Shown: in pieces, positions 37,676 to 46,192 of the stretch
Layout: each line of letters begins with the position of its first letter
How positions within the stretch are numbered: the stretch's first letter is position 1
Assembly: GCA_027493945.1 (NCBI GenBank)
Contig: JAOSJU010000001.1
Location: forward strand, 1,054,001-1,118,000
Direction of reading: 5' to 3'
DNA length: 64,000 nucleotides
Source of the DNA: Burkholderiaceae bacterium
Lineage (GTDB): Bacteria > Pseudomonadota > Gammaproteobacteria > Burkholderiales > Burkholderiaceae_E
Made by a program: the position numbers and the translations under genes
Notes under the pieces: generated by a model
Seen by the model: only the letters and a program-made list of their open reading frames with translations
Database searches by the model: none
Told to the model about the DNA's origin: nothing

Positions 37676-38496
37676 AACGGCCTCCTCCTGAAAGCGACGA
37701 TCGCCATCGCCAGCGGCCCCACGATCCAGGCGGCGAGCACCGCCAGGAACACCGGAGCCGGCAGCGCCGCCGGGTCGCCGGGGCCGGCCATCCCGCTGTA
37801 GACCGACACCGCGTGGCTGGCGGTCATGTTGAACAGCCGGTAGACATCGGCGGGGTTGAGCAACAGCAGCGCGTCGAGCACCGGCTTGTCGACGATGCGG
37901 CCCTGGTCGGCGACGAGCACGCCGAGCAGTGCGGTGTCGTAGATCAGCACGAAGAACAGCCAGAGGCCGACCGCGAGGCCCGCGGCGGTCGCACGCTCCT
38001 GCACCAGCGTACTCGCCAGGCAGCCCAGCGACACGAACGAGGCGCCGAGCATGATCGAGGTGAGCACCATCGCCGCGTAAGCCGACCAGGCCTGCGGCGC
38101 GATTCCGGCCTTCAGGGCGAGGGCAGCACCGGCAGCGCCATAGCCGATCACCGTCGCCACCGTGAGGATCGCGACCTGCCCGAGGCATTTGCCGACGACC
38201 ACCTGCCAGCGCGCAACCGGGTACGACAACAGCAGCATCAGCGTGCCGCGCTCCTGCTCGCCGACGATCGCGTCGAACGACAGCAGCAGCGCAATCAGCG
38301 GCACCAGGAAGATGGTGAGGCTCGCGAGGCTCACGACCGTGACCGCGAGCGGATCGGCCTTCACCGTGCCGGTGGGCGCGCTGCCGAGCAGCGCCAGCGA
38401 CAGCGCGAGCGCTGCCATCAGCACCGTGGTCGCCAGCACCCAGCGATTGCGCATGCCGACCCGGACCTCCTGGGCGGCGATCACCAGCGCGTTCAT
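37672..38496 (-). CDS. nosY: ABC transporter permease NosY
   Basis: NosY is the membrane part of the NosDFY transporter, which supplies an element or energy for CuZ maturation. The 274-residue product has about six hydrophobic segments (for example TVVSLASLTIFLVPLIALLL and AAMVLTSIMLGASFVSLGCL) and the ABC-2 motif DAIVGEQERGTLMLLLSYP. It overlaps nosF by ATGA and nosL by GTGA, so the three are co-translated. Confidence 0.94.
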   Translation of the reverse strand: MNALVIAAQEVRVGMRNRWVLATTVLMAALALSLALLGSAPTGTVKADPLAVTVVSLASLTIFLVPLIALLLSFDAIVGEQERGTLMLLLSYPVARWQVVVGKCLGQVAILTVATVIGYGAAGAALALKAGIAPQAWSAYAAMVLTSIMLGASFVSLGCLASTLVQERATAAGLAVGLWLFFVLIYDTALLGVLVADQGRIVDKPVLDALLLLNPADVYRLFNMTASHAVSVYSGMAGPGDPAALPAPVFLAVLAAWIVGPLAMAIVAFRRRPL

Positions 38497-39417
38497 GCCG
38501 GCTCTCCGGTGGCGCCGACGAGCCCGTCGTAGATCTCCTGCAATCCGGGCGCGCTGGTCTCGACGTCTTCGACCAGTTCGCCGGCCTGCGCGAGCGCGCG
38601 CAGCACCGGCATCTTCGCGCCCGCCGCGACCTCCAGTGCCAGCGACGCGTCGTCGCGTTCGGTGCAGTGCACCCCGAGGGGAAGGCCGGCGAGCACCTGG
38701 TCGGCCGCGGACGGCCGCACGCGCACGCGGATGCGTGCGTCGGCAGCGGCGCCCCGGCGCAACTCGGCGAGCGTTCCCGCAGCCAGCAGATGCCCACGGT
38801 GCATGATCGCGGCCCGGTCGACCCGATCCTGCACCTCGGCCAGCGCATGCGTGCAAACGAGCACGGTGGCGCCGCCGATCCGCAGCGAGTCGATCATCCG
38901 GTAGACGTCGCTGCGCGAGGCCGGATCGAGCCCGCTGGTCGGCTCGTCGAACAGCAACAGGCGTGGCGCCCCGATCAGCGCCTGCGCGATGCCCAGGCGC
39001 TGCCGCATGCCCTTCGACCAGGTGGCCACGCGCCGGTTCGCCGCGTGCGCGATGCCGACCCGCTTCGAGCAGCGCGGCGTTGCCGCGGCACGACTCGCCC
39101 TTGAGCCGCGCGTGGAAGGCCATCAGTTCGTTGCCCGTCATCGCGCCGTGGAACGCGACGCTCTCGGGAAGGAAGCCGATCGCGCGACGCGCCCCGGCCC
39201 CGCGGCTGCCCGCAGGATCGATGCCGGAGATCCGCACGCTGCCCTCGGTCGGCCGGATCAGCCCGAGCAGCAGCTTGATCAGCGTGGTCTTGCCCGCGCC
39301 GTTGTGGCCCACCAGCGCGGTCACCTGGCCCGCCTCGAGTCCGAGCGAGACGTCCTCGACCGCGGTCACGCCGCGATAACGCTTCGTGACCGAACTCCAT
39401 TGCGCGACGATCGTCAT
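38493..39417 (-). CDS. nosF: ABC transporter ATPase NosF (one apparent frameshift)
   Basis: NosF is the ATPase of NosDFY. The N-terminal frame has Walker A in GHNGAGKTTLIKLLLGL. The C-terminal frame has the signature WSKGMRQRLGIAQAL, Walker B LLLFDEPTSGLD and the switch His in VLVCTHAL. The frame changes at about 39063-39067, where removing one base restores LLERVGIAHAANRRVATWSKG. The corrected length is about 307. It overlaps nosD and nosY by ATGA on either side. Confidence 0.92.
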
Positions 39418-40694
39418 GGCGATGCAGGCGGCGGCACCGCGACCGGGCGCATCAGCGGCGCGCTGTCGACGACCCCACCCGGATAGAGCGCCGGAAAGCG
39501 CGCCTGCGCCCAGCGCACCATCTGGACGGCCGGGCTGTTGACCAGCGCCTTGGCCGCCGGAAGCGTCCAGAGAATCGCGTCCATCACGTCGTTCGGCCGG
39601 TACGGCCGGTCGGCGATACCGTCACCGTCGAGGTCGAATGCCGGGTTGTCGCTCCAGTAGTTGCCGCGCCCCTCGTGCGCCCAGTCGAGGTAGCGCGTGC
39701 CGACGTACTTCACCTGGTTGCGGTTGCCGACGAAGGCGTTGCCGGTCATCGTGTTGCCCTCGGAACCCGCGGTGAAGTGGATGCCGATCGGGCATCCCTC
39801 GAACCAGTTGTCTTTCAGCAGGTTGCCGTTGGCGGCGTAGACGAACACGCACTTCTCGTGCCCGCCGCGCACGACGTTGCCGATCAGTTGCGAGCGGTTG
39901 GTCGAATTGAGCATCAGGCCGTGGTCACGGTCGTCGTCGGAGACGTTGCCACGGATCTCGAGCCGGTCGGAATACATGATCGCCCAGCCGACGTGGTTGC
40001 CCCGCGAACGGTTGCCGACGATGCGACTGTCGTTCGTGTACATGTAGTGGATCGCGAAGCGCAACGTCTCGAAGCTGTTGTTCGCGAACAGGTTGTGCGA
40101 ACTGGTCTTCACGAAGATGCCGTCGCGCCCGTACCTGATCGCGTTGCCGATCACCTGCGCACCGGGCGCGTTCCAGATCGACACGCCGTTGCCGGCCTCC
40201 GAGAGCCGCAGGTCGCGCCGCCCCTCGATCAGGTTGTTCTCGATGATCGAGCCGGATGCGCCGTGCACGTAGACCCCGAACAGGTTGTCGACCAGCCGGT
40301 TCGAGCGGATGCGCGCGCGCTCGGCGGTCTGCGCGAGCCGGATCGCCGAGTCCATCTCCGGAACCTCCAGCCCCGAACCGGTGATCTCCAGGCCCTCGAT
40401 GCGCACGTCGGCTGCGGTGACGACGATCACGCTGCCGGTGCCCGGGCCGACGAGCACCGAGCCGGGCTCGCCCAGCAGCGTCAGCGGCCGGTCGATGCGC
40501 AACGGGCCGGCGTGACGCCCCGGCGCCAGCCGCACGGTGGCCCCGGACGGCAGCGCATCGAGCAAGGGCTGGATCGGTTCTCCGGGCGCCACGATGCGCT
40601 CGCCGGCTCCCGCCGCCGCCATGACAGCGGGCGCCGGCGGGACCGCGAGCGCGGTCGCGAGTGCGGCCGCAATCGCGATGCCACGCAGTGCCAT
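39414..40694 (-). CDS. nosD: Periplasmic NosD, copper-site maturation protein
   Basis: NosD is a periplasmic beta-helix protein that works with NosFY and NosL in CuZ assembly. The 426-residue precursor has a signal peptide (residues 1-27) and many PbH1/CASH repeats, visible as repeated N-x-x-x-x-N ladders such as NSFETLRFAIHYMYTNDSRI, VGNRSRGNHVGWAIMYSD and LKDNWFEGCPIGIHFTAG. It starts three bases after the nosZ stop. Confidence 0.95.
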   Translation of the reverse strand: MALRGIAIAAALATALAVPPAPAVMAAAGAGERIVAPGEPIQPLLDALPSGATVRLAPGRHAGPLRIDRPLTLLGEPGSVLVGPGTGSVIVVTAADVRIEGLEITGSGLEVPEMDSAIRLAQTAERARIRSNRLVDNLFGVYVHGASGSIIENNLIEGRRDLRLSEAGNGVSIWNAPGAQVIGNAIRYGRDGIFVKTSSHNLFANNSFETLRFAIHYMYTNDSRIVGNRSRGNHVGWAIMYSDRLEIRGNVSDDDRDHGLMLNSTNRSQLIGNVVRGGHEKCVFVYAANGNLLKDNWFEGCPIGIHFTAGSEGNTMTGNAFVGNRNQVKYVGTRYLDWAHEGRGNYWSDNPAFDLDGDGIADRPYRPNDVMDAILWTLPAAKALVNSPAVQMVRWAQARFPALYPGGVVDSAPLMRPVAVPPPASP

Positions 40695-40697
40695 GCT

Positions 40698-42689
40698 TCA
40701 GCGCCGGCGCGGTTCGACCAGCATGCGCCCCTTCATTTCCATGTGCAGCGCGTGGCAGAACCACTGGCAGTAGTACCAGAACACGCCGGGCCGGTCGGCC
40801 TTGAAGGTGACCGACGCGGTGGCCTGCGGGCCGACCTCCATCGCGATCCCGTAGTTGACGATCGTGAATCCGTGGGTGAGGTCCTGGACCTGGTCGCGGT
40901 TGGTGACGTAGACGGTGACCTCGTCGCCCTCCTTCACGGTGAAGTCGGTCATGCTGAAGGTGGGCGCGACCGAGAACATGTAGACGCGCACCTTGTTGCC
41001 GTCGCGAATCACCTTCGAATCGGTGTCGAGGTCGACACCGTCGGCCTTGGCCTGGCGCCGCGCGTCCTCCCACATCGGGTCGTCGCGCTTCCAGATGTCG
41101 ATCGGGTTGACCTTCGAGCGGTGCACGATGGTGGCGTCGTGCGGTTCCGCGAAGCTCGGCGAGTCATGCACGAGCACCATGCGCTCGCCCGAGATGTCGA
41201 TCAGCTGGTCGCATTCGGCCTTCAGTGGACCAACGTTCAGGAACCGGTCCTTGGAGAACTTGTTCAGAGAGATCAGCCACTTGCCGTCGGCCTCCTTCGT
41301 CTGCCCCATCGACGTGTGGTTGTGGCCCGGCTGGTAGTGCACGTCGAGCTTGTGGATGATCGGGTCGACGTCCTTGCCGTTGAACTTCTCGATCGCCTTG
41401 GCGATCGACCACTTGCAGACCTGGCTGTCGATGAACAGCGTCGTGTAGGCGTTGCCGCGGCCGTCGAACGCAGTGTGCAGCGGGCCCAGGCCGAGTTCCG
41501 GTTCGGCGACGACCGTGTCGCGCGGCTTGATCCTGTCGTCGAACAGGTCGTCGAAGCGCCGCACGTCGAGCACGGTGACGGTGGGCGACAGCTTGCCGTT
41601 GGCCACCACGTGGATGCCGTCGGGCGCGGTGTTGATGCCGTGCGGGCTGTTCGGCACCGGGATGTAGCGGGTGAACGGCGAGCCCTTCCTGCCGTCGAGC
41701 ACCGGCACGCCGCCGATTCGCTTGAACTCGCCCCTGGCCACCGCCTCCTCGATTCGCTTCAGGTTGAACACCGTGACCCAGTCCTGCTCGGCCTTCGTGC
41801 TCTCGGCCAGCGTGACGCCCTCCTCCGAGTTGTAGCTGGTGGCGAACGCGTACTTGCCCTGGTAGTCGCAATCGACGTTGTCGAGGTTGCCGTTGACGAT
41901 GACCTGCCAGGCGACCTTCATCGTGTCGCCGTCGAGCGCAGTGAACACGTAGCGGTATTCCTTCGGGTCGGCGACGTTGCGGCCGTCGTTGGGAATCGGC
42001 ACCCCGTCCTCGCCGTTGCAGAACACGTAGCCGGTCTTCGGATACTTCTGCACGCGCAGCCCGTGCACCGTGTGCTGGTTCGGCAGCTCGATGATCCTGT
42101 CGCACTTCATCACGTCGCAGCGCACCCGCGCCACGCGCGTGTTCGCCTTGTCGTTCATGAAGATGTAGCGTCCGTCGTAGGTGCCGTCGGTGAACGACAT
42201 GTGCGGGTGGTGCAGGTCGCCGTTGAAGTAGGTGCCGCCGCGCGATGCGAGGTACTTGCGGGTCTCGGGCGTCAGGCCCTCGGTGAGGATCTTCAGGCTC
42301 TCGTTGGTCTGGCCCCAGCCGGTGGCGCTGCAGCGATTGAACACCGGCACGCGCATCAGCTCGCGCATCGACGGCAACCCGACGATGCGCAACTCGCCGC
42401 ACTGGCCGCTGGAGAAGAAGACGTAGTACTCGTCGAGCTCGCCCGGCCCGACGTGGGTCTTCGCGATGGCCGCGGCGGTCGAAGAGACGGGGGCCGCCGG
42501 CGCCGGCGTTGCGGCGGCCGGGGCGGCCGGCGGCGCGGCCGCGGATTCCGGTTTCGGCGCAGGCGCCTTCTCGCCGCAGCTGCTCAGCAGTCCGGCCCCT
42601 GCAGCGAGCGCGACCGCTTTCGCGCTGCCGCCGAGTATCGCCCGGCGATCCGGGTCGGGCAATCCGTTGCGGTTCTTTTCTTCAGCCAT
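40698..42689 (-). CDS. nosZ: Nitrous oxide reductase NosZ (clade I, Tat-exported)
   Basis: NosZ reduces N2O to N2 in the periplasm with a CuA and a CuZ centre. The 663-residue precursor carries a twin-arginine signal ([19 protein letters not shown]) and then an Ala/Pro-rich linker. CuZ histidines are in [12 protein letters not shown] and [13 protein letters not shown]. The CuA site is [12 protein letters not shown] at the C terminus. The Tat signal and the DLHHPHMS form match clade I enzymes of denitrifying Proteobacteria. A strong AGGGGAGGTC lies before the ATG. Confidence 0.97.
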   Translation of the reverse strand: MAEEKNRNGLPDPDRRAILGGSAKAVALAAGAGLLSSCGEKAPAPKPESAAAPPAAPAAATPAPAAPVSSTAAAIAKTHVGPGELDEYYVFFSSGQCGELRIVGLPSMRELMRVPVFNRCSATGWGQTNESLKILTEGLTPETRKYLASRGGTYFNGDLHHPHMSFTDGTYDGRYIFMNDKANTRVARVRCDVMKCDRIIELPNQHTVHGLRVQKYPKTGYVFCNGEDGVPIPNDGRNVADPKEYRYVFTALDGDTMKVAWQVIVNGNLDNVDCDYQGKYAFATSYNSEEGVTLAESTKAEQDWVTVFNLKRIEEAVARGEFKRIGGVPVLDGRKGSPFTRYIPVPNSPHGINTAPDGIHVVANGKLSPTVTVLDVRRFDDLFDDRIKPRDTVVAEPELGLGPLHTAFDGRGNAYTTLFIDSQVCKWSIAKAIEKFNGKDVDPIIHKLDVHYQPGHNHTSMGQTKEADGKWLISLNKFSKDRFLNVGPLKAECDQLIDISGERMVLVHDSPSFAEPHDATIVHRSKVNPIDIWKRDDPMWEDARRQAKADGVDLDTDSKVIRDGNKVRVYMFSVAPTFSMTDFTVKEGDEVTVYVTNRDQVQDLTHGFTIVNYGIAMEVGPQATASVTFKADRPGVFWYYCQWFCHALHMEMKGRMLVEPRRR

Positions 42690-42793
42690 TTCTCGACCTC
42701 CCCTGTCGGTTGGAGCGCGCCAGGCGCGCGCCCGGGATTCGGACATCGCGCGGATGCCCGTTCAGAACGCGTGAACGAATCGGGCACACGTTC

Positions 42794-45139
42794 TCAGACG
42801 GTCGGGCCCGCGGTCGCGGGCCCGCTGCGGGCGGCGGGCGTCGGTGCCATCGCCGCCCGCTTCTCGCGCTTGAGCCGGCGCTGCACGCGCACCGGGCACT
42901 TGTAATCGTGCCGGTACAGCACCTGGCAATGCAGGCACGAGATGCATTCGTTCGGGTTGATGTACCCCTCCGGATGGATCGCCTCGACCGGGCACTCGTT
43001 GAAGCAGCGCATGCACGGATTGCCGCACTCGCGATAGCGCTTGAGCCAATCGAACATGCGCATCCGCCCGGGAATGGCCAGCGCGGCACCGAGCGGACAC
43101 AGGTAGCGGCAGAAGAAGCGCTCGACGAACAGGCCTGCGGCCAGCAGCGCGAGCGCGAACGCGACGAACCACCACTGGCGCATGAAGCGCAGCACGATCG
43201 CGGTCTTGAACGGCTCGATCTCGGCGAGCCGCTCGGCAAAGGCCAGCGAACCGAGCGAAACGCCGAACAGGCCCAGGAAGACGATGTACTTGATCGGCCA
43301 CAGGCGTTCGTGCACCGCCCAGGGAATCTTCAGCTGCGGCACCTTGAGCAGCCTGGCCGCACGGTTGGACAGCTCCTGCAGGGCTCCGAACGGGCACAAC
43401 CAGCCGCAGAAGGGACCGCGACCCCAGAACAGCAGCGCCGCCGCCACCGAGCACCACAGCACGAAGATCAGCGGGTCGATGAGGAACTGCGACCATTCGA
43501 AGCCCGAGCGCAGCGCGTTGGCGAAGGTGAGCACGTTGACCACCGACAGCTGCGCCTGCGCGACCCAGCCCAGCCAGAACAGCGTCGCGGCCAGGTAGAC
43601 GAGCCGCACGCGGTCGAACAGCCGCTCGCGCGCAACCAGCACGTCCTGGAAGAAGAAGACCAGCGTGAGCACGCCCAGCATCACCGTCAGCACCGCCAGC
43701 GCCGCGACCTTGCTGCGCCAGATGCGCATCCACAGCGGCTCGTGCGGCTCGTGGAACTCCCCAGCCGCTTCCGCAGGTGCGGGCGCTGCGCCTGCGGCCG
43801 TTGCGCCGGCGGCAGCAGGCGCTGCGGCGGGCGTTGTCGCAGGAACGGCGGCAGCCGGTGCCGCAGGCGCAGTCGCGGGCCCGGCCGCGGGCCCGGCCGC
43901 GGGCGCTGGTGTCGCCGGCGCGGCGGGCGCCGCCGCCGGAGTCGGCGGCGTCTTCGTGTAGCGCTCGGGCAGGCGGTAATCGAGTCCGAACGACACGAAC
44001 GCCTTGTCGAGCGCGCCCACCGAGCGCTGGACGAGCAGTTGAAGGCGCCACGGCGCCGCCGGGTCGAATTCGGACCCCGGCGGCACGACGAAGACGCCGA
44101 TCTCCCTCAACGTCGGCGCACCCGCGGCGCGCAGGTCGCCGACGCGCCGATGCAGATAGTCGCGAAAGCGGATCGTCTCGGCGCCCTGCAGCAACTCGAT
44201 GCGATCGAAGATGCCGCCACGCACATAGCCCGAGCCCTTGAACGAATACAGGCCGTCGCCGGCGATCAGGATCGCCTGCTGGCCGGGCGCGAGCATGCGC
44301 GCGACGCTCGCGTATTCGTCGTCGCCGAGCAGGCTGCGCCCGATGGCCGGCTGCGAGACCAGCGCGGTGTAAAGGTCGATGAACGGCTCGTCGGCCGCCC
44401 CGGGCTCGGGCCGCGCGGCCGCCGCCTTGTTGCCCGAATCGACGAAGGCCTTGTTCACCTCGCCGATCGTGAGGTGGAGGTGGCGAACCGCGCCGTCACG
44501 CGACAGCGTCGGCCAGTCGGCGATCGCCCCGGCCTGCGGGTCCATCACGCGCGCTGCCGCCTGCGCGCCCGCTGCAGCGGTGCCCAGATGCAGCGCCCGC
44601 GCGACCCGGACCGCCGAGCGCACGACGCTCTCGCCCATCACCAGCACGGTGACGGTGGCGCCGCTGACGATGTCGGCCTGCGGCGGCCCGCGTCCCTCGG
44701 CCGCCGCGCGAAGCGGGTTGTAGCCGACGAAATGCGCCAGATAGGCAACGACCCGCTTCTCGGGAATGCCAATCAGCACGATCGGCTCGCTGTGCGCGAC
44801 CAGTTTCGCGCCGACGATCGTGCCTTCGAGATCCAGGCCCACGACGATGTGGATCGGCTTGCCCGAATAGCCGACCGCGTCGACCTGCTGCGAGTTCAGG
44901 TACGCATAGCCGACCAGCGTCTCGCCGCGATACATCGGCGCCACGGCGGGATCGGGCTGCACCGGGCCGAACCGGTCGGCGCCGGGCACGACCTCGGACG
45001 CGGAGAGCCCGGCGATGAACTCCCCGAGATTCGCGGCAACGGGCTGCGCCACCGCCAGGGTCGACCCGAGCATCGCGGCGACCATGAGGGCACGCGCGAG
45101 AACAACCAGGAGCACCTCACGGGCGCTGGAGACGGACAA
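42794..45139 (-). CDS. nosR: NosR, membrane flavo/iron-sulfur protein for N2O reduction
   Basis: NosR passes electrons to NosZ and is needed for nosZ expression. The 781-residue protein has a signal peptide, a periplasmic FMN-binding domain with the flavinylation motif VSGATVTVLVMGE, about five membrane helices, membrane cysteine motifs CGWLCPFGALQEL and CRYLCPLGAAL, and two C-terminal [4Fe-4S] motifs (CGNPCMRCFNECP; CISCLHC with a later KCP). Residues about 395-460 are an Ala/Pro/Gly-rich linker not usual in the family. It is the first gene of the cluster, preceded by an FNR-type box. Confidence 0.96.
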   Translation of the reverse strand: MSVSSAREVLLVVLARALMVAAMLGSTLAVAQPVAANLGEFIAGLSASEVVPGADRFGPVQPDPAVAPMYRGETLVGYAYLNSQQVDAVGYSGKPIHIVVGLDLEGTIVGAKLVAHSEPIVLIGIPEKRVVAYLAHFVGYNPLRAAAEGRGPPQADIVSGATVTVLVMGESVVRSAVRVARALHLGTAAAGAQAAARVMDPQAGAIADWPTLSRDGAVRHLHLTIGEVNKAFVDSGNKAAAARPEPGAADEPFIDLYTALVSQPAIGRSLLGDDEYASVARMLAPGQQAILIAGDGLYSFKGSGYVRGGIFDRIELLQGAETIRFRDYLHRRVGDLRAAGAPTLREIGVFVVPPGSEFDPAAPWRLQLLVQRSVGALDKAFVSFGLDYRLPERYTKTPPTPAAAPAAPATPAPAAGPAAGPATAPAAPAAAVPATTPAAAPAAAGATAAGAAPAPAEAAGEFHEPHEPLWMRIWRSKVAALAVLTVMLGVLTLVFFFQDVLVARERLFDRVRLVYLAATLFWLGWVAQAQLSVVNVLTFANALRSGFEWSQFLIDPLIFVLWCSVAAALLFWGRGPFCGWLCPFGALQELSNRAARLLKVPQLKIPWAVHERLWPIKYIVFLGLFGVSLGSLAFAERLAEIEPFKTAIVLRFMRQWWFVAFALALLAAGLFVERFFCRYLCPLGAALAIPGRMRMFDWLKRYRECGNPCMRCFNECPVEAIHPEGYINPNECISCLHCQVLYRHDYKCPVRVQRRLKREKRAAMAPTPAARSGPATAGPTV

Positions 45140-45164
45140 GTCGGATCCCCGCGTTTGTTCTGGT

Positions 45165-45212
45165 TTGTGGGATTATTGCAGCAGGCCGCACGGATCACTT
45201 GCTCGCGGTCAA
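45165..45212 (-). promoter_or_regulatory. nosR promoter with FNR/DNR-like box
   Basis: TTGCT-N4-GTCAA (45199-45212) resembles the FNR/DNR box TTGAT-N4-ATCAA, with one mismatch in each half on either strand. On the minus strand an AATAAT -10 hexamer (45172-45177) follows. The inferred start near 45165 puts the box centre at about -41, the class II activator position. Anaerobic or NO-responsive control of nos genes is known in denitrifiers. Confidence 0.6.
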
Positions 45213-45239
45213 GATGCATCACGTCATGGAGGCCGGACG

Positions 45240-46163
45240 ATGCGCGCGTCGCTGTTAATGCGCGACCCCGAGATCCAGTCGGTGAGCATGCCGCTGCTTG
45301 TCGGCATCGCCAGCGCAATCGAGCGTGAATCGCTCGAGCGCTACACGGCGCTCGCCGGGACGATGGAGCGTCGCGGCGAAGCCGCCACCGCGGCGGCCTT
45401 CCGGGTCATGCTCGAGGAAGAGCGCCACCATGTCGACGAAGTCGCACGATGGGCGGTCGGCCTGGGCGAACCGGTCCCCGAGCCGGGCAGGTTCGACTGG
45501 CAACTGCCCGCCGAGCTGTCGAGCTCCTGGGACGAGATCTCCGGCAGCGCGCTGCTCACGCCTTATCGCGCGTTCGCGATCGCGGTCGACAACGAGAAGC
45601 GCGCATTCGCGCTCTACAGCTACCGGCCGCACGCGCGACCGATCCGCGCGTGCGGGCGCAGGCCGAGCGGCTGGGCATCGAGGAGCTGCGCCATGCGGCG
45701 GTGATGCGTCGCTGGCGCCGCGAAGCGTGGCATCGCGAGCGGCGCGCCGCGCGCGAGGAGCCGCGACCCGCCGCAGCCGCCATCGCCTCGGCCGGCGCGC
45801 TGCGCGCGTTGCTCGCGAAGCGCGAAGCCGCGATCGCGCAGGCTCACCGTGCACTCGCTGCCCGTCTTCGCGAAATCGGCGACGAAGACAGCGCAGGGCT
45901 ACTCGAAACGCTGCTGGAGGCGCCGTCGCATCCGGCCGCGGACGCCGCCGGCCCGCCCGCGCCGGTGCCCGACACCGACGATCCGGCGCACCTGCTGGTG
46001 GCCGCACAGAAGCCGCTTCGAGGCCCTGAGCGAGGAGCTCGAGGCCGTGATGGGGACGGCCACCGACGCGCTTTTCGAGCAGGCCGAGACGGCGCTCGTC
46101 AACGTGGTCACGCGCCTGGCGAAGATCGCACTGCAGGCGGCGCGCGCCATGCAGGCGCAATAG
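45240..46163 (+). CDS. Ferritin-like domain protein divergent from nosR (two apparent frameshifts)
   Basis: The N-terminal part has the four-helix ferritin/rubrerythrin pattern, with IERESLERYTALAGTMER and MLEEERHHVDEVARW giving E-x6-Y and ExxH ligands. A missing base near 45623 leads to a frame reading LGIEELRHAAVMRRWRREAW (a second ExxH). An extra base near 46010 leads to RFEALSEELEAVMGTATDALF. The corrected product has about 307 residues. Its function is unknown; it sits head-to-head with nosR and shares its 100-base promoter region, so joint regulation is plausible. GGAGG is seven bases before the ATG. Confidence 0.72.
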
Positions 46164-46192
46164 GGCAATAGGCCTCGTCGGCGCGCCGGGCG

